The notes: generated by a model not told the origin, from the sequence alone. Positions 1 to 9,061 are shown, counted from the first letter of the stretch. The stretch is 64,000 nt of DNA from Paenibacillus_AB hodogayensis (GCF_039536325.1 NZ_BAAAYO010000001.1:1116001-1180000), one strand, 5' to 3'. A program made the numbers and translations.

Positions 1-96
1 AAGCTGCCGGCCTAGCGTCGGATCATCGTCTCGTACCTACGCTTGGTACGCAGCTCCGGCCACCTCTAGCATATCGCCGCATTCGCAAAGTTAATT

Positions 97-1080
97 TTAG
101 TTAGAATCGTGCTGTCTCGCTTTTCTCCGGAAGGCGCTCGGACTCATCCCGACCCGTTTGCGGAATTGGTGCAAAAAATGGTTGTAGTTGGCAAAGCCGA
201 CGTCGAACGCCGCCTCCGAAGCGTTGCGGTCCGTATAGGAAAGCAGAAGCTCCGCCTGCCGCACCCTCATCGTATTCAACGTTTCGACGATCGAGTGCCC
301 GGTCAGTTCCTTGAACAGATGAGAGAGCCGGGAGGGCGATAGTCCGACGGCTTTGGCCAACTCTTCGATCTTGAGCGGCTCGCGCATCCCCTCGGACAGC
401 AGGCGCAGCGTCTCCTCGATCCGCGGGTCCAGCGGTCTTCTGAGCCGCTGCGCCAGCAGCAGCACGATTTCCCGGACGGCGTTCTCCCCAAGCTGCTGCC
501 AATAAGGCCCGCGTTCCCCGATGTCGCGCACGGCGCGCTGCAGGGCGCCGTATACCCGTGTGCGCACCGAGTCGCTTTCGATACGGTGCACGATCAAGGG
601 GCGGTCGGGCAGCAGCCCCGTTTCCGATAACCGGGCGGAGAAATGCGCCCACACGAAATGCCACCTCTCTCCCCGAACCGTGCCATAATGCTGCGGATTC
701 CCCGGCGGGATCAGCACCATATCCCCCGCTTCGCACACGCTTCTTGCGCCTTCGGAAACGAAGAAGCCTCTCCCCTCGATCGTGTACGTCATCAACCAGT
801 CGTCCCGCCCGTGAGGGCGCTGCACCGCGTAGCTGTCCGGTTCATCAAAATGCCCGGCGATGAACAGCCCTTCGTCGCCGCCGTTTCCGCCATTCCCTCC
901 AGCATTCCTTTCTTCATACGCGAACCGTCCCAATCCGCTTTCCCGCCTCTCTACCGTTCGGCTGCCGCACAGACAGCGTGTCTCTTCCTTATAGGATACT
1001 GTAATAAAGGCTTGGGGAACAATGGTTTCCTGATCAATCCAGCAGAATCGTGTGATATTTCGGCACAAATGCGAATTCAA
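97..1080 (-). CDS. AraC-family transcriptional regulator with N-terminal cupin-like domain
   Basis: Probable cytoplasmic DNA-binding regulator that senses a small ligand. Residues about 70-160 form an AraC-type sensing domain (segment GDMVLIPPGNPQHYG). The C-terminal 100 residues hold the double helix-turn-helix, including LAKAVGLSPSRLSHLFKELTG and the signature FANYNHFLHQFRKRVGMSP. It is divergent from the dioxygenase gene at 1151 across a 70-bp gap, so it most likely controls that gene and itself. The frame opens with a TTG that lacks a clear ribosome binding site; no ATG lies near the start of the sensing domain, so the start is uncertain and the first ~45 residues may not be translated. 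The family call is firm; the ligand is unknown. Confidence 0.85.
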   Translation of the reverse strand: MNSHLCRNITRFCWIDQETIVPQAFITVSYKEETRCLCGSRTVERRESGLGRFAYEERNAGGNGGNGGDEGLFIAGHFDEPDSYAVQRPHGRDDWLMTYTIEGRGFFVSEGARSVCEAGDMVLIPPGNPQHYGTVRGERWHFVWAHFSARLSETGLLPDRPLIVHRIESDSVRTRVYGALQRAVRDIGERGPYWQQLGENAVREIVLLLAQRLRRPLDPRIEETLRLLSEGMREPLKIEELAKAVGLSPSRLSHLFKELTGHSIVETLNTMRVRQAELLLSYTDRNASEAAFDVGFANYNHFLHQFRKRVGMSPSAFRRKARQHDSN

Positions 1081-1150
1081 GCCGCACCCGTTCCGCCGTA
1101 TGATGAAGCTATGTAAGCCGAATCGTTACGATATCAGGAGGAATGCCCAT

Positions 1151-1960
1151 ATGTCCACCGTGCCGAATCAGTTAACCCCGCAACAAAAACGCCGTTTTGA
1201 GGAAGACGGCTATCTACTCGTGAAAGGACTATTCGACCCCCTGGAGGTGTCGGAGCTGGAATCGGTGTTCGAAGAAATCAGCCACCGGGCGATCCCCGGG
1301 CACTTCATGCCCGATCTGCAAGCGGACGCGTCCGATCCGCTAAAGCGTTACCCGCGCGTCATGCATCCTCACCGGTTTAACGAAGCGGCCAAATCGTTCA
1401 TGCTGCACAAGCCGGTAATGGATGTGCTGCGGGAGCTGTACGGAGAAGAGCCGCTCGCCGCGCAGAGCATGTTTTACTACAAGCCGCCGGGCTCCCGCGG
1501 GCAAGCGCTTCATCAGGACAATTTTTATTTAAAGGTTGAGCCGGGCAACTGTATCGCCGCCTGGACCGCCGTCGACGCGGCAGACGAGGAGAACGGCGGA
1601 CTGCTCGTCGTCCCCGGGACGAACGGCTACGAGATTGTTTGCCCGGACGAAGCGGACCGGAACGAATCATTTACGACCCACTATGTCAAGCCGCCCAAGG
1701 ATGCCAAAGCCGTCCCCGTCGTCATGGATAAAGGGGATGTGCTGTTTTTCAACGGCAATCTTATACACGGCTCGTACCGTAACAAGACGAAGGACCGATT
1801 CCGCAGGGCGTTCATCTGTCACTATGCCAACAGCTCGGCAGCGAGCATAGCGGCGCATTACCGCCCGCTTTATCGAAGCGACGGCACGGAAGTGATGCTG
1901 GAGGAAAATCCCGGCGGCGGACCTTGCGGAATGGAGGCCGATGTCGCATATCCTCATTAA
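1151..1960 (+). CDS. phytanoyl-CoA dioxygenase (PhyH) family protein
   Basis: Predicted Fe(II)/2-oxoglutarate-dependent oxygenase, 269 residues, cytoplasmic. The facial triad is visible as H121-x-D123 (LHQDNFY) and H206 (NLIHGSYRN), with R216/R218 available to bind 2-oxoglutarate. The ATG at 1151 follows AGGAGG at a good distance; the frame also runs upstream to 1052, but that part has no ribosome binding site. It is divergent from an AraC regulator, a pairing often seen for PhyH enzymes acting on sugar-like or osmolyte substrates. The substrate cannot be read from sequence. Confidence 0.85.
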   Translation: MSTVPNQLTPQQKRRFEEDGYLLVKGLFDPLEVSELESVFEEISHRAIPGHFMPDLQADASDPLKRYPRVMHPHRFNEAAKSFMLHKPVMDVLRELYGEEPLAAQSMFYYKPPGSRGQALHQDNFYLKVEPGNCIAAWTAVDAADEENGGLLVVPGTNGYEIVCPDEADRNESFTTHYVKPPKDAKAVPVVMDKGDVLFFNGNLIHGSYRNKTKDRFRRAFICHYANSSAASIAAHYRPLYRSDGTEVMLEENPGGGPCGMEADVAYPH

Positions 1961-2110
1961 AAGGAAGCTGATTCAAAATAGGAAGTTGATCTCGGATGGA
2001 GCTTGAACAACTTTCAGCTGACGTTCAGTTTTCTTTTATGTTCATTTAAGCAAGACAACCTATACTTGGGGGGGTGGTTCGAGAACACTTTGACGGAAGC
2101 GGGGAATGTT

Positions 2111-2863
2111 ATGAATTACCGAAAAGCGTTTGGGACGGGAATCGCATTGATGATCATATTGAGCGGCTGCGCATCGGACAAAGGCTCCGCGTCGAACGGC
2201 GGCCAGACGGCAAGCGCCGCCTCCTCGCCGCAGGCCAATGCGCAGAACGGGCAAGGCGGGAGGAACGGGGGACCGGGACAAGACGGCATGAACCGCCAGT
2301 CCCTGAAGATGAACTTCACCTTCCGCTCGCTCCTGACGATGGATAAATCGGATGGACTGGCGATCACGAAAGAGCAGGCCGACTACATGCTCCCACTCGT
2401 ACAGGCCGCCATAACGAAAGCGGATTTGACCGACGAGGACGAGAAAAAGCTGCTGGAGAAGCTGACGGACAAGCAAAAAGCGTACATACAGGATGCTTCG
2501 TCGCGGGTGCCGAACGGCGGGGGCCAGCAGGGCGGCGGCAGGCCCGAGGGACGCGGCGGCGGTCCGGACCGCGGCAGCGCTTCGGGCAGCAGCGGCGCTC
2601 CAGGCGGCTCCGACGCATCCGGCAATGCCGGATCCGCAACCGGCGGCACCCAAGGACGTGCAGGCGCCACCGACGGCGGCAGCGCTCCCGGCCAAGGACG
2701 CGGCGGCGCTCAAGGCCAAGGCCAGGGACGCGGTGGCGGCCAAGGCGCTCCCGGCGCACAGGGCAGCGACGCTCCCGACGGCGGAACGATAAACGACGGC
2801 ATGAATATAGCCACCATCGGGCAGCAGCTTGTCGAGATGCTTCAGTCCAAAATCAAAACATAA
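2111..2863 (+). CDS. Gly-rich lipoprotein of unknown function
   Basis: A secreted, probably lipid-anchored protein of 250 residues. The ATG at 2111 starts a type II signal peptide ending in lipobox LSGC (Cys about residue 20). Residues 65-125 form a compact, likely helical domain (AITKEQADYMLPLVQ, then DLTDEDEKKLLEKL), followed by about 110 residues of Gly/Gln/Arg/Ala/Ser low complexity, and a short helical end (IGQQLVEMLQSKIK). The longer frame from 2003 has no signal peptide at its N terminus and is less likely. The gene stands alone and ends in a strong terminator at 2867. I do not recognise a characterised homologue. Confidence 0.7.
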   Translation: MNYRKAFGTGIALMIILSGCASDKGSASNGGQTASAASSPQANAQNGQGGRNGGPGQDGMNRQSLKMNFTFRSLLTMDKSDGLAITKEQADYMLPLVQAAITKADLTDEDEKKLLEKLTDKQKAYIQDASSRVPNGGGQQGGGRPEGRGGGPDRGSASGSSGAPGGSDASGNAGSATGGTQGRAGATDGGSAPGQGRGGAQGQGQGRGGGQGAPGAQGSDAPDGGTINDGMNIATIGQQLVEMLQSKIKT

Positions 2864-2866
2864 ACG

Positions 2867-2896
2867 AAGAAGGCCTCCGCAGCGGAGGCCTTCTTT
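2867..2896 (+). terminator. Rho-independent terminator after the Gly-rich lipoprotein
   Basis: Perfect 14-bp arms (AAGAAGGCCTCCGC and its complement), GC-rich at the core, directly after the stop codon at 2863 and ending in TTCTTT. Confidence 0.8.
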
Positions 2897-3222
2897 GCTG
2901 CGTCAGCCCCGGAAAAAACCGCACGTCATCCCTCCATTCAAGCTGAAGCCGCTCAATTGGGCGCTTCGGCGCTTTTTACCCAAAATGCAGAACGGTTGGC
3001 GAACTTCCCGCATATCGTAGCCATTGGGAGTCTGTGCATTCGCGGAGGCCGGCCGATCTTGCTTCTATTTATTACTTTTTCTGATCGGTTCCACAAAAGT
3101 TCATTATGAATAGAAGAATGACCTCTAATATAATAAATCGCCTTAAATTCCACTCGAAATACGCGGATTACTTGGTTTTCTCAGGTTTCTTTATTCCAAA
3201 ATAACATAATCTCCAATCCGTA
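2897..3222. other. intergenic stretch, nothing recognised
   Basis: AT-richer than its surroundings. No frame with a ribosome binding site, no SAM riboswitch (S-box) or T-box signature, and no clear hairpin. It acts as spacer upstream of the sulfate-importer promoter. Confidence 0.5.
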
Positions 3223-3251
3223 TTGACACGTATTCCCAGCGATGGTACGAT
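3223..3251 (+). promoter_or_regulatory. sigma-A type promoter of the sulfate importer operon
   Basis: TTGACA at 3223-3228, 17-bp spacer, TACGAT at 3246-3251. It sits 117 bp upstream of the sbp start. The same layout is seen at 9274 upstream of the second DUF2292 gene. Confidence 0.7.
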
Positions 3252-3260
3252 TGCATCCAT

Positions 3261-3290
3261 ATTAAAACCAACTAAATTTATTGGTTTAAT
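3261..3290 (+). promoter_or_regulatory. putative operator dyad downstream of the sbp promoter
   Basis: AAACCAA (3265-3271) and TTGGTTT (3281-3287) form a perfect inverted repeat with a 9-bp AT-rich spacer; flanking TTAA extends it with one bulge. It starts 14 bp after the -10, where a bound repressor would block initiation. The left half AAACCAACTA recurs at 9315. A CymR-like sulfur regulator is one candidate; the identity is an inference. Confidence 0.5.
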
Positions 3291-3367
3291 TGGTCAACCG
3301 GACAGCCGGAGACCTGGAGAGCCGCTGGCTCTAACAATCCAATTAAAGAAAAGGGAGTTCGAAACCA

Positions 3368-4471
3368 ATGAAGAAACCGATCCTGCTGTCCGTTCTATCC
3401 ACCGTCCTGCTTATCGGTCTTACCGCTTGCGGAGGAGGAAACGCCGCATCGGGCGGGGATACGAAAGCAGCATCAGGCTCCGAGAAGTCGGCCCCAACTG
3501 CCGGTGCTACGGATAACAAGCCCGCCGCCAAGCCGGCCATTGAATTGCTGAATGTCTCCTATGACCCTACACGCGAATTGTACGATGAATATAACAAGGC
3601 GTTTTCTAAATACTGGCAGGAAAAAGCGAATCAAAAAGTAACCATCAAGCAGTCGCACGGCGGTTCGGGCAGCCAAGGCCGCTCGGTCATCGACGGCATC
3701 CAAGCCGACGTGGTCACGCTGGCGCTGGCCTACGATATCGACGAGATTCAAGGAAAAGGACTTATTAACGCCGATTGGCAAAAACGACTGAAGGACAACA
3801 GCTCGCCTTATACGTCCACGATCGTCTTCCTTGTGCGCAAAGGCAATCCGAAGGGTATCAAAGACTGGAACGATCTGATCAAGCCGGGAGTCAGTATCAT
3901 AACGCCGAACCCGAAAACATCCGGCGGCGCCCGCTGGAATTACTTAGCCGCATGGGGTTATGCCCTGAAGCATAACAACAACGACGAGAATGCAGCCAAA
4001 GATTTCGTCAGCAAGCTGTACAAGAACGTGCCGGTGCTCGATTCGGGCGCGCGCGGCTCCACGACTACCTTCGTCGAACGCGGTATCGGCGACGTGCTGC
4101 TCGCTTGGGAGAACGAAGCGTTTCTTTCTTTGAAAGAATTCGGTCCGGAGAAGTTCGAAATCGTCGTTCCGTCCTTGAGCATTCTCGCCGAACCGCCCGT
4201 ATCGATCGTCGATAAAGTCGCCGACAAGAAGGGCAGCCGCGAGGTCGCTCAAGCGTACCTGGAGTACTTATACTCCGAAGAAGGCCAGGAAATCGCCGCC
4301 AAAAACTTCTATCGCCCGCGTCTGGAGTCGGTAGCCAAGAAATACGAAAAGCAATTTCCGAAAATCGAGCTGATTACCATCGATAAGCCGTTCGGCGGCT
4401 GGCAGACGGCGCAAAAAACGCATTTTGCCGACGGCGGGACGTTCGATCAAATTTACAAACCTTCCAAATAA
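3368..4471 (+). CDS. sbp: sulfate/thiosulfate ABC transporter substrate-binding lipoprotein
   Basis: Extracellular anchored receptor that captures sulfate (or thiosulfate) and delivers it to the CysT/CysW channel; 367 residues. It has a type II signal peptide with lipobox LTAC (Cys 21). The mature part carries Sbp-family landmarks: LLNVSYDPTRELYDEYN, the HGGSGSQGRSVIDG anion-site segment, and ADVVTLALAYDIDEI. The ATG follows AAAGGGAG. It is first in a four-gene importer operon and is separated from cysT by a perfect hairpin at 4483. Sulfate versus thiosulfate specificity is not decided by the sequence. Confidence 0.93.
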   Translation: MKKPILLSVLSTVLLIGLTACGGGNAASGGDTKAASGSEKSAPTAGATDNKPAAKPAIELLNVSYDPTRELYDEYNKAFSKYWQEKANQKVTIKQSHGGSGSQGRSVIDGIQADVVTLALAYDIDEIQGKGLINADWQKRLKDNSSPYTSTIVFLVRKGNPKGIKDWNDLIKPGVSIITPNPKTSGGARWNYLAAWGYALKHNNNDENAAKDFVSKLYKNVPVLDSGARGSTTTFVERGIGDVLLAWENEAFLSLKEFGPEKFEIVVPSLSILAEPPVSIVDKVADKKGSREVAQAYLEYLYSEEGQEIAAKNFYRPRLESVAKKYEKQFPKIELITIDKPFGGWQTAQKTHFADGGTFDQIYKPSK

Positions 4472-4482
4472 CTGGTTCGCAT

Positions 4483-4513
4483 ATTGGCGCAAAGCATTCG
4501 ACTTTGCGCCAAT
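4483..4513 (+). promoter_or_regulatory. intercistronic hairpin between sbp and cysT
   Basis: Perfect 12-bp stem (ATTGGCGCAAAG and complement) with a 7-nt loop and no U-run. Such a hairpin can act as a 3'-end stabiliser or partial terminator, leaving more binding-protein mRNA than permease mRNA. That role is inferred from position. Confidence 0.6.
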
Positions 4514-4544
4514 GCGCACTGGGTGACAGGAGAGACCTGAACCT

Positions 4545-5384
4545 ATGGCTTCCATTAAAAAGAGACGTTCCGTCCTGCCGGGCTTCGGCTTATCCATGGG
4601 CTTTACCATTCTGTACCTGAGTTTGCTCGTTTTGTTTCCGCTTGCAAGCATTATCATCAAGTCGACGGAACAAAGCTGGAGCAAGTTCTGGGGAACGGTC
4701 ACCGATCCTCGCGTGGTCGCTTCCATTCAGGTCAGCCTCACGACGTCCTTCACCGCCGCTCTAATCAACGCCGTGTTCGGCTTGATCGTCGCCTGGGTGC
4801 TGGTACGTTATACGTTTCCGGGCAAACGGCTCATCGACGGGCTCGTCGACCTGCCGTTCGCCCTGCCAACGGCCGTAGCCGGCATCGCCTTGACGGCGAT
4901 CTATTCGCAGAACGGCTGGCTCGGCAGCTTCTTCGCCAAATTCGACATCAAAACCGCCTATTCGCCGCTCGGCATTACGATCGCCCTGCTGTTTATCGGC
5001 TTGCCGTTCGTGGTGCGGACGATTCAGCCGGTGCTGGAGGATCTGGAGAAGGACGTCGAGGAAGCCGCCGCCTCGCTCGGCGCCTCCCGCTGGCGCACGT
5101 TCCGGCGCGTTATTTTTCCCGCCGTCCTGCCTTCTCTGCTGACGGGCTTCGCGCTCGCCTTCGCCCGCGCGATCGGCGAATACGGCTCGGTCGTGTTCAT
5201 ATCCGGCAACATGCCGATGAAGACGGAGATCGCTCCGCTCCTCATCCGCACGAAGCTGGAGCAATACGATTATATCGGCGCAACGACCATTGCCCTCGTC
5301 ATGATGGTTATTTCGTTCGTCCTGCTGTTCGTCATTAACATTCTACAGTGGCGCGCAAGCCGCCGAACGATTCAGAACGTCTAG
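4545..5384 (+). CDS. cysT: sulfate ABC transporter permease subunit CysT
   Basis: Inner-membrane subunit, 279 residues, about six membrane spans, forming the sulfate channel with CysW. It has the CysT segments SVLPGFGLSMGFTILYLSLL, DLPFALPTAVAGIAL and YGSVVFISGNMP, and the cytoplasmic coupling loop EEAAASLGASRWRTFRRVIFP that contacts CysA. The start follows AGGAGAG. cysW begins 12 bp after its stop. Confidence 0.95.
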   Translation: MASIKKRRSVLPGFGLSMGFTILYLSLLVLFPLASIIIKSTEQSWSKFWGTVTDPRVVASIQVSLTTSFTAALINAVFGLIVAWVLVRYTFPGKRLIDGLVDLPFALPTAVAGIALTAIYSQNGWLGSFFAKFDIKTAYSPLGITIALLFIGLPFVVRTIQPVLEDLEKDVEEAAASLGASRWRTFRRVIFPAVLPSLLTGFALAFARAIGEYGSVVFISGNMPMKTEIAPLLIRTKLEQYDYIGATTIALVMMVISFVLLFVINILQWRASRRTIQNV

Positions 5385-5396
5385 GAGGAGAATCTA

Positions 5397-6293
5397 ATGG
5401 CCGGAACTGTCGCCGCACGCACCGCCCTTCCGTCCAGCCAGCCGCGGACGTCCGCTACGAGCGAATCCGCCGTGGTCAAATGGCTGCTGATCGCCATCGC
5501 TCTGCTGTTTATCGGAGTGGTGCTTATTTTGCCGCTCATTACCGTGTTTACGCAAGCGTTCCGTAAAGGAGCTGAGGTTTTCTTAGCCGCCATCGTCGAG
5601 AAGGAAGCGTTGTCCGCCGTCCGTCTGACGCTGACGACCGCCTTGATCGCCGTGCCGCTGAATACGCTGTTCGGCGTCGCCGCGGCATGGGCGATCGCCA
5701 AATTCAGCTTTCGCGGCAAGCAGCTGCTGACGACTTTGATCGATCTGCCGTTCGCTATCTCCCCGGTTATCTCCGGGTTGATCTTCGTGCTGCTGTTCGG
5801 CGCGCAAGGCTGGTTCGGTCCGTATCTGATCGATCACGACATCCCGATCATCTTCGCGCTGCCCGGCATCGTGCTGGCCACGATGTTCGTCACGTTCCCG
5901 TTCGTCGCCCGCGAGCTGATCCCGCTAATGCAGGCGCAGGGCAGCCAGGAGGAAGAAGCCGCCGTCAGCCTCGGCGCAAGCGGCTGGACCGTCTTCCGTC
6001 GGGTGACGCTGCCGAATATCAAGTGGGGGCTTCTGTACGGCATTATCCTTTGCAACGCGCGGGCTATGGGCGAATTCGGAGCCGTCTCGGTCGTATCCGG
6101 ACATATCCGCGGCGAAACGAACACGATGCCGCTGCACGTAGAAATTTTATACAACGAATATCAGTTCGCGGCCTCGTTCGCCGTCGCCTCGCTGCTCGTG
6201 CTGCTGGCGCTCGTCACGCTGGTCGTCAAAAGCATCGTCGAGTGGAAGCATCATCAGGCCACCGTACAAACGGAATCGCCGGGAGGGAACTAA
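5397..6293 (+). CDS. cysW: sulfate ABC transporter permease subunit CysW
   Basis: Second membrane subunit, 298 residues. The hydrophilic first 24 residues precede a membrane span beginning VVKWLLIAIALLFIG. CysW-type segments are FGVAAAWAIAKFSFRGKQLL, DLPFAISPVISGL and MGEFGAVSVVSGHIRGETNT, with coupling loop EEEAAVSLGASGWTVFRRVTL. The ATG follows AGGAGG; its stop is three bases before cysA, consistent with translational coupling. Confidence 0.95.
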   Translation: MAGTVAARTALPSSQPRTSATSESAVVKWLLIAIALLFIGVVLILPLITVFTQAFRKGAEVFLAAIVEKEALSAVRLTLTTALIAVPLNTLFGVAAAWAIAKFSFRGKQLLTTLIDLPFAISPVISGLIFVLLFGAQGWFGPYLIDHDIPIIFALPGIVLATMFVTFPFVARELIPLMQAQGSQEEEAAVSLGASGWTVFRRVTLPNIKWGLLYGIILCNARAMGEFGAVSVVSGHIRGETNTMPLHVEILYNEYQFAASFAVASLLVLLALVTLVVKSIVEWKHHQATVQTESPGGN

Positions 6294-6296
6294 GCG

Positions 6297-7355
6297 ATGT
6301 ATATTGAAGTGAAGGGCTTGGTCAAAACGTTCGGAAGCTATACCGCCTCCGACAACATCAGCTTCGGCATCGAGAAGGGCCGCCTGATCGGGCTGCTCGG
6401 ACCGAGCGGCGGCGGCAAAACGACCATTTTGCGCATGCTGGCCGGTCTGGAAACGCCGGACTCCGGCGATATTTTCATCGACGGCAAACGGGTCAACGAC
6501 GTTCCAGCGCAGCAGCGGGGCATCGGCTTCGTCTTTCAAAGCTACGCGCTCTTCCGTCATATGACGGTATACGATAATATCGCCTTCGGGCTAACCGTGC
6601 AAAAAAAATCGCGCAGCGCCATTCAAGCTCGCGTCTCCGAGCTGATCGAGCTGACCGGCCTGAAAGGGCTGGAGAAGCGCTACCCGAACCAGCTGTCCGG
6701 CGGACAGCGTCAGCGCGTCGCCTTCGCCCGCGCTCTTGCTCCCGAGCCGCATCTGCTTCTGCTCGACGAGCCGTTCGCGGCCATTGACGCCAAAGTCCGC
6801 AAGGAGCTGCGCTCGTGGCTGCGGGCAACGATCGAGCGAATCGGCATCACGACGCTATTCGTCACGCACGACCAGGAAGAAGCGGTCGAGGTTGCGGACG
6901 AAATTATGATTATTAGCGGGGGACGTTTGGAGCAGAAGGGTGCGCCGATCGATATTTACAAAAATCCGCATACTCCGTTCGTCGCGGGCTTTATCGGCGA
7001 ATCGAGCCAGCTTGACAATCCGTCCGGTCTGAAAGGCTTCGAGAACGAGCTGCCGGGCTCGAAGGCGATTATCCGCCCCGAGTTTGTGGAAGTCGGGCTG
7101 CCGGGCGAGCTGCCGACCCCGTCCGCCGCGGAAAGCGGCTTCGTACGCAATGTGTTTTTTCGCGGCAGCAGCTGGCAAATCGACGTGCAGATCGGCTCGC
7201 AATGGGTTTCCGCCTATCGTTCGCTGGAGAAAGAACCGCTTCAAGCCGGCGACCGCGTGCTCGTGCTGATTCACCGCCTGTACCTGTTCAACGACAAACA
7301 ATCGCGCATTGTGGAGAACGGGATGAAAACCGATCCGATGCCGGTCAGCATTTAA
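6297..7355 (+). CDS. cysA: sulfate/thiosulfate ABC transporter ATP-binding protein CysA
   Basis: Cytoplasmic ATPase powering the importer, 352 residues, normal for the family. Walker A GPSGGGKT is at 35-42, signature LSGGQ at 133-137, Walker B LLLLDEP at 153-159, and switch His at H191 (VTHDQEE). Residues from about 235 form the C-terminal TOBE-like domain (KAIIRPEFVEVG). All catalytic residues are intact. It follows cysW by 3 bp and precedes a DUF2292 gene in the same operon. Confidence 0.95.
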   Translation: MYIEVKGLVKTFGSYTASDNISFGIEKGRLIGLLGPSGGGKTTILRMLAGLETPDSGDIFIDGKRVNDVPAQQRGIGFVFQSYALFRHMTVYDNIAFGLTVQKKSRSAIQARVSELIELTGLKGLEKRYPNQLSGGQRQRVAFARALAPEPHLLLLDEPFAAIDAKVRKELRSWLRATIERIGITTLFVTHDQEEAVEVADEIMIISGGRLEQKGAPIDIYKNPHTPFVAGFIGESSQLDNPSGLKGFENELPGSKAIIRPEFVEVGLPGELPTPSAAESGFVRNVFFRGSSWQIDVQIGSQWVSAYRSLEKEPLQAGDRVLVLIHRLYLFNDKQSRIVENGMKTDPMPVSI

Positions 7356-7387
7356 ATACAACCATCAAACGAGCAGGAGGGGTTCAT

Positions 7388-7630
7388 GTGAGCACACCGG
7401 TGCAATTGGACGATATATGGGCGGAGCGCATTCTGGGCAGCATTGCGGGTCTGGAATACGGAAGCGTGCAAATCATCGTACATGACGGTAAAATCGTGCA
7501 GATCGAGCGGACCGAACGCAAGCGGTTCGACACGCCCGCGGGCAAACCCGCGCAGCCAGAGCGCCCGAGAACGAACGCTCAGCGGGATGCCGACGGCCAA
7601 GTCGCCCAGTGGAAAAAACGCAAAGGCTAG
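7388..7630 (+). CDS. DUF2292 (YezD-like) small protein, copy 1
   Basis: 80 residues, from a GTG at 7388 preceded by AGGAGGGG. The conserved core reads LEYGSVQIIVHDGKIVQIERTE, the DUF2292/YezD hallmark; the tail (from about residue 50) is basic, Pro/Gln-rich and probably disordered. It is the last gene of the sulfate importer operon. A second copy, almost identical in its first 48 residues, lies at 9388. The molecular function of DUF2292 is unknown to me; the recurring link with sulfur genes suggests a role in sulfur assimilation. Confidence 0.85.
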   Translation: MSTPVQLDDIWAERILGSIAGLEYGSVQIIVHDGKIVQIERTERKRFDTPAGKPAQPERPRTNAQRDADGQVAQWKKRKG

Positions 7631-7686
7631 CTTCGAAACGACAGGCGGCTTGCCGCAACTCGCTGCGCAATAGCCCAAACCGAATA

Positions 7687-7725
7687 AAAGACGCCCCTGC
7701 CTCATTAGGAGGAAGGGGCGTCTTT
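7687..7725. terminator. bidirectional terminator between DUF2292 copy 1 and the propeller gene
   Basis: AAAGACGCCCC and its complement flank a short loop, with T- and A-runs on both sides. It separates two converging transcripts. Confidence 0.75.
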
Positions 7726-7807
7726 GTATGATCGCGGCTGCTTAGGCGTTGAACAGCGTACGGTCCGTACCCGAGGCTCGGTACAGAGTTCTGCGCCTGC
7801 GGTCGCC

Positions 7808-9061
7808 CTATCCGGCCACGGGCTCGTACCAAGCGATTACTTCGTCCCAAGCGTATGCCCCATAGTAGAAGGACGCTGCGTCGATACCGGCAATCGCCCT
7901 GGACGCATTCGATCCGTCCCCGCGGGCCAGCCACGCTTCCGCCTGCTCTCCGCCGCTGCGGACCCAAGCCAGCTTGCCGTGCGAGGGCAGCCAGACGGGA
8001 GCGTAGTCGCCCTGCTGCGGGGGCGGCTCTCTGATCGGCTTCTGCACGTTCGAGCGCAGGTCGATCCGTACAAGCGCAGGAAGCGGCTTCAGGACGGTGC
8101 CGGACCCTTCCTCGCCCTCCTTGGAGCGAGACACGGTAATGAACCGTTCGCTTTCCCAAGCGAAATCGCGATCGGCATACCCTTCGGGCGTATAGGATGG
8201 CGGCGTATCCGCGGGAAAGGACGCGATCTTTAAACGCTTGTTATGAATCGCAAACCGGCCCTCTCCGGCGATAAAGGCCAGCCGGTTCCGATCCGGAGCC
8301 CAGCGGAACCATGCCGGGTAACGCAGCATCTTGTCCACTTGACGAAACGTTTTGCCGTCCGTTGCAAGAACGCACAGCGTGTTGCTGTCGGCCGACCAGG
8401 AGGCCGTCGGAACGGCGATAAAGGAAATCCACTTGCCGTCCGGCGACCACCGGAAGACGCTCGTGCCGACGGCAAAAAACGTGTCGGACTGCGCCGGCAG
8501 CGTAAAAAGCCGCTTCGTCTTGCGAGGGTCCATACCGGCATCGACCGGGACCTCGAATAGCTGAACGCTCGTCCAGCCGTTCGGGAGAAGACTTGCCGTT
8601 GAAGAGACGAGGAAGCCCGACCCGTCCGGCAGCCAGGAATAGTTGCCCGTTCCGCCGGTGACGTTCCGGAAAGGCTCGACCTTCTCGGGACGGACGTCGG
8701 CATAATTGAGGATCGAATCGATGGTAAAAGCCAGCCGGTGGCCCTCCGGCGCCCATTCGTAATGGGAGCCTCCGCTGTATACCTGAAGCTGCCGCTTGCT
8801 TTCCAGGCTGTATACCCAAATATCCCCTGCGCGGTCACCCGCAGCATACGCCACGAATTTCCCATCCGCCGACCATTTGGGCGTCTGCGCCCGAGCGCCG
8901 TGCGTAATTTGCGTTTCTTCCCCGCCCAGCTTTAGCCACAGATCGCCCTTGCGGACAAAAGCCGCCTGGAGCGGCTTGACCGGATCGGCATGGCCGGTCC
9001 ATCCCGGCGCTGTTAGAACGAGCACGATTGCCAGCAGTGCGCTCAACACGAATTTAGGCAA
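7808..9061 (-). CDS. secreted TolB-like beta-propeller protein
   Basis: Exported protein of about 417 residues with an N-terminal hydrophobic signal (LPKFVLSALLAIVLVL, cleavage near GHADP). It is built of repeats with WSPDG/WSADG/WAPEG/WLPDG motifs typical of TolB/WD40-like (PD40) propellers: TPKWSADGKFVAYAA, YEWAPEGHRLAFT, YSWLPDGSGFLVSS, FRWSPDGKWISFI. I chose a TTG at 9061 because AGGAGGAAA lies 7 bp upstream; the ATG at 9088 has no ribosome binding site, though its extra nine residues would also suit a signal peptide. No enzymatic domain is attached, so it is likely a binding or scaffold protein. Confidence 0.75.
   Translation of the reverse strand: MPKFVLSALLAIVLVLTAPGWTGHADPVKPLQAAFVRKGDLWLKLGGEETQITHGARAQTPKWSADGKFVAYAAGDRAGDIWVYSLESKRQLQVYSGGSHYEWAPEGHRLAFTIDSILNYADVRPEKVEPFRNVTGGTGNYSWLPDGSGFLVSSTASLLPNGWTSVQLFEVPVDAGMDPRKTKRLFTLPAQSDTFFAVGTSVFRWSPDGKWISFIAVPTASWSADSNTLCVLATDGKTFRQVDKMLRYPAWFRWAPDRNRLAFIAGEGRFAIHNKRLKIASFPADTPPSYTPEGYADRDFAWESERFITVSRSKEGEEGSGTVLKPLPALVRIDLRSNVQKPIREPPPQQGDYAPVWLPSHGKLAWVRSGGEQAEAWLARGDGSNASRAIAGIDAASFYYGAYAWDEVIAWYEPVAG

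Noticed and set aside
2060..2743. A 227-codon minus-strand frame opposite the Gly-rich lipoprotein
   Set aside because: It mirrors the low-complexity GC-rich repeats of the plus-strand gene, which has a proper signal peptide, start and terminator.
3260..3367. Possible SAM (S-box) riboswitch or T-box in front of the sulfate importer
   Set aside because: The conserved cores of either element are absent; the only structure seen is the short dyad discussed as an operator.
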